From assembly GCA_026770585.1 (NCBI GenBank), contig MU646917.1, positions 126,824 through 137,794 on the forward strand: 10,971 nt of DNA. Direction: 5' to 3'. The translations under genes were made by a program, and so were the position numbers. The notes beneath the pieces are model-generated. The model saw only the letters and a program-made list of their open reading frames with translations. It was not told where the DNA came from and searched no databases. This DNA is from Baffinella frigidus. Its lineage: Eukaryota; Cryptophyceae; Cryptomonadales; Baffinellaceae. This document shows positions 1-5,800 of the stretch, piece by piece. Every line of letters begins with the position of its first letter. Within the stretch, counting starts at the first letter, position 1.

Positions 1-164
1 CGTGGAAACGACGAACCGTCGCGACTTGGCGGGGTGGCTACGTACCATTTAGTACCACGAAACGAACCGTTGCGTCCTGAAATTCCCAGTAATGACCTGC
101 AGTGGAACCCTGAACTTAACTCTGAGCCGTAACCGGCAGCTGACGGGATTCATGGAGGACCTTC
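1..164. other. Unassigned leading segment
   Basis: No coding exon could be supported here. Two short related motifs around GACGAACCGTCGCG (about 9-23) and ACGAACCGTTGCG (about 62-75) hint at a degenerate local repeat. The long open frames that start here run into the downstream microsatellite and encode only Leu, Phe or Val homopolymers, so they are not genes. Confidence 0.4.
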
Positions 165-281
165 GACAACAGGACCGCTTCACGATGGCCCTCAATATCT
201 CCAAGGTCTGCTGCCCTCACAGATTTTCTTATTGCCCTCAGATTTTTTTGAAAAGTGTCCAAGGTGTGTCTTTCTTGTTGG

Positions 282-357
<76 letters not shown>

Positions 358-783
358 CTTCTTCTTCTTCTTCTTCTTCTTCTTCTTGTGCTTCTTGTTC
401 TTCTTATTCTTCTTGTTCTTCTTGTGCTTCTTGTTCTTCTTGTTCTTCTTGTTCTTCTTGTTCTTCTTGTTCTTCTTGTTCGTCTTCTTCTTCTTCTTCT
501 TCTTCTGAACTCCGACAACATAACCGCTCCACGACGGCCCTCAATGTCTCCCAGGTCTGTCTTCTTCTTCTTCTTCTTCTTCTTCTTCATCTGCTTCTTC
601 TTCTTCTTCTTCTTCTTCTTCTTCTTCTTCTTCTTTATTGCCCTCAAAGATGTTTGAAAAGTGTCCCAAGGTGTTTCGTCTGTCTTCTTCTTCTTCTTCT
701 TCTTTGTTGCCCTCAGAGCGTTTTGAAAGTGTCCAAGGTGTGTCTTTCTTCTTCTTCTTCTTCTTCTTCTTCTTCTTCTTTTT
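165..783. repeat. Degenerate tandem units with embedded TTG/TTC microsatellites
   Basis: Two unit types alternate with trinucleotide runs. Unit 1 (165-210 and 514-559) contains CCGCTxCACGAxGGCCCTCAA followed by a TCTCCxAGGTCTG motif. Unit 2 (about 231-277, 637-680 and 706-750) contains TGCCCTCAGA followed by TTTGAAAGTGTCCAAGGTGT. Between them lie an almost pure (TTG)n run (about 282-356), an interrupted (TTC)n run (357-508), and further (TTC)n runs at 560-636, 682-705 and 746-782. All six frames read as homopolymers, so the open frames are artefacts of the repeat. The order suggests tandem duplication of one unit that carried its own expanding microsatellite. Confidence 0.85.
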
Positions 784-930
784 TAACCCAACCCCCAAGC
801 CCCGAACCCCAGTCCCCAAACAACAAACACCAAACACCAAACACCAAACCCAAACACCAAACCCCAAACCCCAAACCCCAAACCCCAAACCCCAAACCCC
901 AAACCCTAACTCCTAAACCCTAAACCCTAA
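784..930. repeat. Telomere-like degenerate array (CCCAAAC / CCCTAAA)
   Basis: Successive CCCCAAA, ACACCAAA and CCCTAAA units read as a decayed form of the plant-type C-rich telomere strand. The last three units are close to canonical CCCTAAACCCTAAC. The array ends exactly at an AACAG that could serve as a 3' splice site for the small frame that follows, so it may be the end of an intron rather than free intergenic DNA. Confidence 0.75.
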
Positions 931-933
931 CAG

Positions 934-984
934 ATGGCGCTCTCGTTCGTGATCATCTACACCGCGATGAAGCTCAAGGGCTGA
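934..984 (+). CDS. Possible terminal exon of an upstream plus-strand gene (partial)
   Basis: Immediately after CCCTAACAG there is a 17-codon frame ending in TGA. It encodes MALSFVIIYTAMKLKG: a hydrophobic stretch (ALSFVIIYTAM) followed by a basic tail. The codons are strongly GC-ending (GCG CTC TCG TTC GTG ATC ATC TAC ACC), like gene A and unlike the surrounding repeats. The preceding telomere-like tract matches the sequence found before several gene A acceptors. It could be the end of a membrane protein whose other exons lie left of the window, or a chance frame. The product is not recognised, and the start of the window blocks any check of upstream exons. Confidence 0.35.
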   Translation: MALSFVIIYTAMKLKG

Positions 985-1064
985 CACGCGATCTACCCCC
1001 CATTTAGCCACGCAATTGCGCCCCGTGCTCTTAAGTCTACATAAATGACTTCTGTTCTCGGGCT

Positions 1065-1079
1065 GAGCTCAAGGGCTGA
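1065..1079 (+). repeat. Short copy of the tail end of the 934-984 frame
   Basis: GAGCTCAAGGGCTGA repeats the last five codons of the 934-984 frame (AAGCTCAAGGGCTGA) including the stop, with one mismatch. A further partial copy, GATGAAGCTAAAGGGC, lies at 1691-1706 and has lost the stop. The matches are short and could be chance, but they parallel the clear tail duplications of gene A. Confidence 0.35.
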
Positions 1080-1174
1080 TGAGAGAGAAAAACACTTCAT
1101 TGAAACGAGTACGAAAACACGACTGCGTCAAGCTTCACCAGGGGGCGCGAGACTACGCTAGACCTGAGGGTGGT

Positions 1175-1270
1175 CAATCGCAAAAGTCAACTCTCCAGTG
1201 CCGCGAGGTCAACTTTTGGAAGAAAACACGGTTTTCCGTGTTTTCTGCAATTGAGTTGACTTTTGATTGC
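1175..1270. mobile_element. Fold-back element, about 96 bp, GTCAACT type
   Basis: Terminal inverted repeats pair around AAAAGTCAACTC (left, in 1175-1193) and GAGTTGACTTTT (right, in 1253-1270), with one small offset at the outer end. Nested inside is a perfect 11-bp stem: AGAAAACACGG at 1221-1231 and its complement at 1236-1246, with a TTTT loop. No reading frame is present. The structure fits a non-autonomous miniature inverted-repeat element. A second element with a related terminus lies at 5270-5371. Confidence 0.65.
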
Positions 1271-1314
1271 TCCCGGTCACGTCGAAAGTAGGGTGCGTAG
1301 GCTGTGCGGGGCAC

Positions 1315-1428
1315 TACAGGAGTACCTCGCTCATAAGAAAACGCTGCCCCCTAGGACCCTACAGTAGGCCTATGCCTAGGGCCCTATGGTGGTCCTAGAG
1401 GGGGGAGCAGTTTCCTATGTGCAAGGTT
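1315..1428. mobile_element. Miniature inverted-repeat element, family 1, copy 1
   Basis: The left end is TACAGGAGTACCTCGCTCAT and the core is a palindrome built from CTAGGACC and its complement around GCCTATGCCTAGGGCC. The right end (TTTCCTATGTGCAAGG) is a decayed version of the expected complement. There is no coding capacity. Confidence 0.75.
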
Positions 1429-1450
1429 CACTGATGCGTGACACGCGGGG

Positions 1451-1570
1451 TACAGGGGTACCTCGCTCATAAGAAACGCCCGCCCCCCTAGGACCACCGT
1501 AAGGCCCTAGGCATAGGCCTACTGTAGGGTCCTAGTGGGGGATGGTTTCTTATTAGCGAGGTACCCCTAT
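1451..1570. mobile_element. Miniature inverted-repeat element, family 1, copy 2
   Basis: About 120 bp. The left end TACAGGGGTACCTCGCTCAT is mirrored by a right end reading TTAGCGAGGTACCCCTAT. The central block contains GGCCCTAGGCATAGGCC and closes with TAGGGTCCTAG. It is nearly intact and lies 22 bp from copy 1, so the two may be a tandem or nested insertion. Confidence 0.85.
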
Positions 1571-1616
1571 CTCTTACATGCAACTGGCAAGGGGTTCTTG
1601 AAAGACCCAGGCCAGG

Positions 1617-1684
1617 TTCTAGGCAGGTCCTAGGGCCCTGCGGTAGGGCGTACATGTATGAGCATACTCACCACTTAAGGGATA
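1617..1684. mobile_element. Partial inverted-repeat element, family 2
   Basis: This keeps the internal block CTAGGCAGGTCCTAGGGCCC and the terminus CCACTTAAGGGATA that define the complete 3651-3755 element, but lacks the opposite end. It is a decayed copy in the region beyond the duplicated gene A tails. Confidence 0.6.
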
Positions 1685-1822
1685 CTCTACGATGAAGCTA
1701 AAGGGCGGATGCTTGACTCTCCGGGTGGGCATTTTTCATGAGAGACGGTACACGGTTGGCCGGAAAATAGTTTCCACGCCCAATAAAGCGACTCTCTCTC
1801 TCTCGCTTAGAGGAATGGCAGC

Positions 1823-1891
1823 CTACGCAACCTTGATGAGGATCTTGCCACCGGACTGCATCCCCAAGCACTTGGTGAGCGCGGCAGGGAC
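1823..1891 (-). pseudogene. Extra copy of gene A terminal exon (tail copy 5)
   Basis: Read on the minus strand, 23 codons give VPAALTKCLGMQSGGKILIK then VA and TAG, matching the last 22 residues of gene A except for Ser to Cys. Relative to exon 6 there are six base changes, five of them synonymous (GTC, CCT, GGG, TCC, GGT). The nearest upstream AG (CTAG) would enter in the wrong phase for a phase-0 splice from exon 5, so as it stands it is unlikely to be used. No AATAAA is seen just downstream. It could be a decayed alternative last exon or simply a fragment of a tandem duplication. Confidence 0.8.
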
Positions 1892-1908
1892 TAGCCCTAC
1901 CAACGATC

Positions 1909-1952
1909 GAACATTCCAGAACATTCTAGACCCGTTCCAGAACATTCTAGAC
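1909..1952. promoter_or_regulatory. Heat-shock-element-like array inside a 21-bp direct duplication
   Basis: GAA (909-911), TTC (914-916), GAA (919-921), TTC (924-926) and GAC (929-931), counting from 1000, recur every 5 bp, which is the consensus of alternating GAA/TTC units. A 21-bp segment starting TTCCAGAACATTCTAG (1914-1934) is repeated exactly at 1935-1955, adding TTC, GAA, TTC and GAC. The array lies between two gene A tail copies, far from any obvious start codon, so its role is unclear. Confidence 0.6.
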
Positions 1953-1980
1953 CCGACGGGATTTCGATTAGATGGGCGGT

Positions 1981-1986
1981 TTTATT
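1981..1986 (-). terminator. Poly(A) signal AATAAA after tail copy 4
   Basis: Minus-strand AATAAA lies 23 bases downstream of the TAG of tail copy 4 (2009-2011). Its spacing resembles that after exon 6, so the duplicated unit appears to include the 3' processing signal. Confidence 0.5.
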
Positions 1987-2008
1987 AGACGCAGGACGGA
2001 GACAGAGC

Positions 2009-2077
2009 CTACGCAACCTTGATGAGGATCTTGCCCCCCGACTGCATCCCCAAGCACTTGGTAATCGCCACAGGAAC
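2009..2077 (-). pseudogene. Extra copy of gene A terminal exon (tail copy 4)
   Basis: Twenty-three minus-strand codons encode VPVAITKCLGMQSGGKILIK, then VA and TAG. Differences from exon 6 are conservative (Ala to Val, Leu to Ile, Ser to Cys) or synonymous. It joins a GCTAGTTCC stretch in the same way as copy 5, so copies 4 and 5 share a breakpoint. The nearest AG gives the wrong phase for splicing from exon 5. An AATAAA follows at 1981-1986. Confidence 0.8.
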
Positions 2078-2168
2078 TAGCCCTACCGTAGGGACGGAGA
2101 CAGCGGCGAAACGGCGACATCCTCTTCATCCCTTCAGTGCCCATAGGGCGAATATTCACCCTAACTCG

Positions 2169-2230
2169 CCCTAGGCAGGTCCTAGGGCCCTACCGTAGGG
2201 CGTATGAGCCTACTGGACACTTACGGGATA
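2169..2230. mobile_element. Partial inverted-repeat element, family 2
   Basis: CCCTAGGCAGGTCCTAGGG, then CCCTACCGTAGGGCG, then CACTTACGGGATA, matching the right two thirds of the complete 3651-3755 element. It lies directly between tail copies 4 and 3. Confidence 0.6.
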
Positions 2231-2253
2231 TGAATCCAGGAACATCCGAGTGC

Positions 2254-2319
2254 CTACGCAACCTTGATGAGGATCTTCCCCCTGGATTGCATGGTGAGCG
2301 CGGCGGGCACGGGTCTACG
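2254..2319 (-). pseudogene. Extra copy of gene A terminal exon (tail copy 3), internal 12-nt deletion
   Basis: After a possible CGACAG acceptor, the minus strand reads RRPVPAALTMQSRGKILIKV then A and TAG. The 12 bases coding for K-S-L-G are missing, leaving the frame intact, and one Gly is replaced by Arg. Homology to exon 6 continues upstream as a damaged version of the VDSV codons (GTCGACAGCG). The CAG gives phase 0, so this copy could be spliced to exon 5 in principle, but the loss near the C-terminus and absence of a close AATAAA argue for a pseudo-exon. Confidence 0.75.
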
Positions 2320-2355
2320 CTGTCGACCAACACGGGTTCGACACACAAGCTCGGT

Positions 2356-2360
<5 letters not shown>

Positions 2361-2406
<46 letters not shown>

Positions 2407-2452
2407 AGGGAGGGAGGGAGGGAGGGAGGGAGGGAGAGAGAGAGAGAGAGAC
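2361..2452. repeat. (GA)n / (GGGA)n microsatellite
   Basis: A GAGA run, then GGGAGGGA tetranucleotides, then GAGA again. On the minus strand this is a CT-rich tract directly downstream of the AATAAA of tail copy 2. A shorter related GA tract (2687-2722) follows the AATAAA of exon 6, so the CT tract seems to be part of the duplicated 3' unit. Confidence 0.85.
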
Positions 2453-2453
2453 C

Positions 2454-2459
2454 TTTATT
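2454..2459 (-). terminator. Poly(A) signal AATAAA after tail copy 2
   Basis: Minus-strand AATAAA, 86 bases downstream of the TAA of tail copy 2, followed by a long CT tract. It makes tail copy 2 the best formed of the alternative ends. Confidence 0.45.
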
Positions 2460-2544
2460 ACTTCCAACACGGCCTGCCACCACGTGCGTCTGCGCAGGAC
2501 CTAGCGAGAGACCATGTGCACTTCACACACAACGTGTTGTGTCT

Positions 2545-2622
2545 TTACGCAACCTTGATGAGGATCTTGCCCCCCGACTGCATGCCCAAGCACTTGGTGA
2601 GCGCGGCAGGCACGCTCCTCCC
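2545..2622 (-). pseudogene. Extra copy of gene A terminal exon (tail copy 2), possibly functional alternative last exon
   Basis: An acceptor-like CCCTAG precedes GGG AGG AGC, then VPAALTKCLGMQSGGKILIK, VA and TAA, all in phase 0. Splicing exon 5 to this site would give GRS-VPAAL in place of the GSIKVFVDSVVPFAD segment, keeping the last 22 residues with one Ser to Cys change. An AATAAA and CT tract follow, as after exon 6. The fit of acceptor, phase, stop and poly(A) signal makes it the only extra tail I would call plausible as a used exon. Against this, it lies beyond the complete exon 6 in transcription order and the acceptor is formed by element-like sequence. Confidence 0.6.
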
Positions 2623-2730
2623 CTAGGGTGGTCCTATGCTCCTAGGACTAGCCCTACCGTAGGACCCGAAGGCGGCTGTGTTTCAGCGAGAGCGAGCGAG
2701 CGAGAGAGAGAGGGGGGGAGACAGAGACGT

Positions 2731-2736
2731 TTTATT
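2731..2736 (-). terminator. Poly(A) signal AATAAA of gene A
   Basis: Minus-strand TTAATAAAACG lies 34 bases after the gene A stop codon at 2770-2772 and is followed by a CT-rich tract. Spacing and sequence fit a standard 3' end signal. Confidence 0.65.
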
Positions 2737-2769
2737 AATACCAACGCCTCCCTACCGGCCTTGCACGAT

Positions 2770-2883
2770 CTACGCAACCTTGATGAGGATCTTGCCCCCC
2801 GACTGCATGCCCAAGGACTTGGTGAGCGCGGCGGGCACGTCTGCGAACGGCACCACGCTGTCCACGAACACCTTGATGGACCC
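2770..2883 (-). CDS. Gene A exon 6 (terminal)
   Basis: After the acceptor AACACGCAG the frame reads GSIKVFVDSVVPFADVPAAL, then TKSLGMQSGGKILIKVA and TAG (38 codons with stop). This is the C-terminal strand of the MDR fold. MTEK of exon 5 followed by GSIKVFVDSVVPF matches the family pattern of a basic/Gly turn before a V-D-x-V-[FV]-P-F motif, which is why I placed the exon 5 donor where I did. It is the only complete copy among five tails, so it is taken as the functional one. Confidence 0.85.
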   Translation of the reverse strand, partial: GSIKVFVDSVVPFADVPAALTKSLGMQSGGKILIKVA

Positions 2884-5800
2884 CTGCGTGTTGATGGTCA
2901 AAGTCAGGCGAGATTGATGTCACCCGAAAGGAAGCATGCCGGGCCCAGGTCCAGGTCCAGTTGGTTTTTGAAACGACAGGCAAAATCCGGCGATCATGGT
3001 TTCTGCTGCAATCCTCTGCACCGGGGGGGGGGGTCTGATGTGATCCGAAAGGAAGCATGGCTTTTCTGCAGAACCAGTTCCAGTGTCCGCCTATGTCGGG
3101 AGCTCGAAGAACGTCAAGGACCAAAAGGATTTATTGGTAGGCGGACATGCAGCGGCATTGGGGAAACGCACGTGTGCTGAGGGACACCCACAGCGCCGTC
3201 AACAAAACGCGATTTCCCAGAAAACACCAAGGGGGGGTTCAAAGAATTTCATCTCAGTTCGGTATCACTGCTCAGACTTATCCCGTCAGTGGCCAGTAGG
3301 CGCCTACGCCCTACCGTAGGGCCCCGGGACCTGCCTAGGACCTCTTGGGGGTCGAATTCGACCCCCTCGCCACTGAAGGATAGTGTGTAGGGTGCAGGGT
3401 TCAGGGTTGGATCCAGTGATGACCCCCTTGTCGCTGCGCACGTCTGCGTGGTAGACAAACGCCTCTGGGGTTGTGAGGGGGAGCACCTTCTCGGTCATCT
3501 TCACAAGGGCGTTGAGGTCCTCGGCGTTGCTCTTGAGCAGGTAGTTCGCGAAGCGCACCTAGTGTGTGGGGTTCGGGGTTCAGGTTTTGTGGTACACGAT
3601 GGGCCGCACACTCGTCATGCACGGCCCCACCACAGGTGCCAAACACTAGATATCCCTTAAGTGGCCAGTAGGCTCATACGCCCTATCGTAGGGCCCTAGG
3701 ACCTGCCTAGGACCTCTTGGCCCTCAAATTTGACGGTATCGCCACTTAAGGGATAATTAGCGACGCGCACCTGTCAAGACGCGTTAGAACCCGCCTCAAC
3801 TACAGGGATACCTCACTCACAAGAAACGCCCCCCCCCCCAGGACCGCCTACTGCAGGGTCCTAGGGGGCGGCCGGTGAGGTCCTCGGCGTGGCTCTTGAG
3901 GAGGTAATTGGCGAAGCGAACCTTCAAGCCATGCGTGCCTTGATTTAGAACCCGCCTCAACTGCATTGCGTGAGCCTCAGCGACTAGCGCTCTGCGTGTG
4001 TCCGACGGAGGAGGAGGAGTGCTGTGGCGCGCTCGCAAGCGGGCAAGCGCAGGGGGGGGGCATGTTCAATCACCTCGTCCGTGGACGCGCTAGCCGGGTT
4101 GAAGTTGGCGATCGAGACGAAGCTTCCGCCCTTCTTGAGCACCTTTCGACACACAAGAAACACGGTTAGACGGCTGGGAAGACGAATGGTCGGGGGCGGG
4201 ACTTTAGGGGGCGGGACTTTAGGGGGTCTTCTTAAGCACCTGGATCCCATTGGGTCGGGCAGGAGCTCAGACGCATACTGTTTCCTATCTCTCAATGGGG
4301 AGGTGGGAGTGTGAGTGGGAGTGGGTGTGGGAGTGGGATGCGAGTGTAACACACAGCACCAACGCACCAAAGATGAAGTCAACAAGTGACCGCGTTGGAC
4401 CCAACGCACCTTGCTCGCCTTGACCAAGTCACATACACGCATAGGGCATACATATCATTTCGCATGATCATATATGGGTGATTGGCTGCATGCTCGCACC
4501 TTGCTCGCCTTGACCAAGTCATATATACGTATATAGCATATATATATCACTTGTCATGATCATACATGTGAGACTGGCTGCATGCTCGCACCTTGCTCGC
4601 CGTGACCAAGTCGACGTCATCCCCCACGCAGTCTCAAGACGGCTGGGAAGGCGCAAGGTCGGGGGCGGGACTTGAGGGGGCGGGACTGTAGGGGGTCTTC
4701 TTAAGCACCTTGCTCGCCTTGCCCAAGTCGGCGTCATCACCCACGCAGTCGTATGGGTGGCAAATCATTGACACATGTATGGCATACGTATCACCTCTCA
4801 TGACCATACACGTGAGATTTGGCTCGCACCTTGCTGGCCTTGACCAAGTCGGCGTCATCACCCACGCAGTCGTAGATCTGGTCGAAGTCCTTCCCCGCGA
4901 GCACCTCGGACCAGTCCTGGTTCTTGTAGTCGATCACCTCATTTGCGCCGAGCGTCTTGACGAACTCCATCTTGGGTGTGCCGTCGGGCATCTGGTTTGG
5001 GGTCAGGGGTTAGGGGTGTGGGGTGTGGGTGCAAGGTTTAGGGTGTGGGTGCAAGGTTTAGGGTGCACGGTTTCGGGTGGGGGTGCAAGGTTCAGGGTGT
5101 GGGGGCAAGGTTTAGGGTGTGGGTGCAAGGTTTAGGGTGTGGGGGCAAGGTGTGGGGTGTGGGTGCACAGTTTAGGGTGTGGGGACTGATGAGAGGATGG
5201 TGGACCTTGTGTAGCGGAGACGGCAACACTCCACTCCGACCCACAAGATTTCAGCTAAGTCAACCAGCTCACCTAAGTCAACTTTCCCCTGATTTCGTTT
5301 AGATGGACCCTGCCACCATGGCCGGCATTTGACTCAAGGCGCTCGTTTTCAGGGGGAGTTGACTTAGGCGAAATGTTCTGGATCCGAGTGCACTCTCCAC
5401 CAGGCGACCCGAGGCACGGATCCGCGCTTTCGCTAGAGGGCTATTGCACGCCGCTCAACACTCCGAAATCGCCCGAAAACCGACCCCTGGTACAACTCGG
5501 GAAGAATAACGGGAAGGCGGACCTTGTTGTTGAAGCGCACGGCCTGTTCCAAAGGGGAAGGGGGATATTCGGTAGGAGAAGCTGGGTCAGGTGAAGGGGG
5601 CGAGTTTCCAGGGACATACCTTGTTGGAGGACGCGGTGACAGCGACGTGGATGCCCGCCTCCTTGCACATCTGGATCGCGAAGAGCCCCGCGGAGGACGA
5701 CCCCCCGAGCACCAGGAGTTTGTCGCCCTTCTTCATGTCGCCCAGCCGCTCGCCCGCGAAGGAGCGGCCGTTGCCCGTGAAGAGCGCCTGGTAGGACGTG

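Larger units (their letters stand above)
2884..3486 (-). other. Gene A intron 5
   Basis: It begins GTGCTC and ends CACGCAG, 603 bases. It contains a copy of dispersed repeat C (2999-3128), a poly-G run near 3021, a nearly complete family 2 inverted-repeat element (3279-3382) and a short CAGGGTTCAGGGTT telomere-like stretch (about 3391-3407). The open frame that continues past the exon 5 donor (through LPLTTPEAFVYHADVRSDKG) looks protein-like, so a longer exon 5 with a different donor is the main alternative. Confidence 0.7.
3559..4073 (-). other. Gene A intron 4
   Basis: It begins GTGATT and ends CACTAG, 515 bases. It contains a complete family 2 element (3651-3755), a truncated family 1 element (3801-3873), and a partial exon 5 copy (3874-3921). 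TTAGAACCCGCCTCAACT occurs twice (about 3784-3801 and 3944-3961) on either side of the truncated element and exon copy, as expected of a local duplication or insertion. Confidence 0.7.
4143..4829 (-). other. Gene A intron 3, filled with exon-edge copies
   Basis: It begins GTGCGAGC and ends CGAAAG, 687 bases. It contains four copies of the exon 3 end, one copy of the exon 4 start, a 74-bp direct repeat (4168-4241 and 4638-4711), a GTGGGA minisatellite (about 4301-4338), and AT-rich units with TCATGATCATA-type palindromes that recur with the exon copies. It is the most rearranged intron. Confidence 0.75.
4992..5619 (-). other. Gene A intron 2
   Basis: It begins GTATGT and ends AAACCAG, 628 bases. 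The 3' third is a minisatellite (4997-5187); the middle contains a fold-back element (5270-5371); the 5' part (5372-5619) shows nothing recognisable. Confidence 0.75.

Noticed and set aside
279-510. CRISPR-like regular repeat
   Set aside because: Units are trinucleotides without unique spacers, in a eukaryotic setting.
92-657. Long open frames encoding poly-Leu, poly-Phe, poly-Val, poly-Cys or poly-Lys/Arg
   Set aside because: They are translations of TTG and TTC microsatellites in several frames at once; no non-repeat protein segment or splice signals.
784-930. Window edge as a chromosome end (telomere)
   Set aside because: The array is degenerate, internal, and followed by unique sequence; the similar array at 7736-7912 is also interstitial.
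2137-3180. 347-residue plus-strand open frame
   Set aside because: It reads antisense across three gene A tail copies and a GA microsatellite; the repeated LRNLDED segments are reverse translations of the ILIKVA codons.
3984-4442. 152-residue minus-strand open frame taken as a single long exon
   Set aside because: It contains true exon 4 but continues through intron repeats on both sides (a PTPTPT stretch from a minisatellite); family length and phase support the short exon 4074-4142.
5316-5331. ATG in a strong CCACCATGG context
   Set aside because: It opens only four codons before TGA and lies in the loop of a fold-back element.
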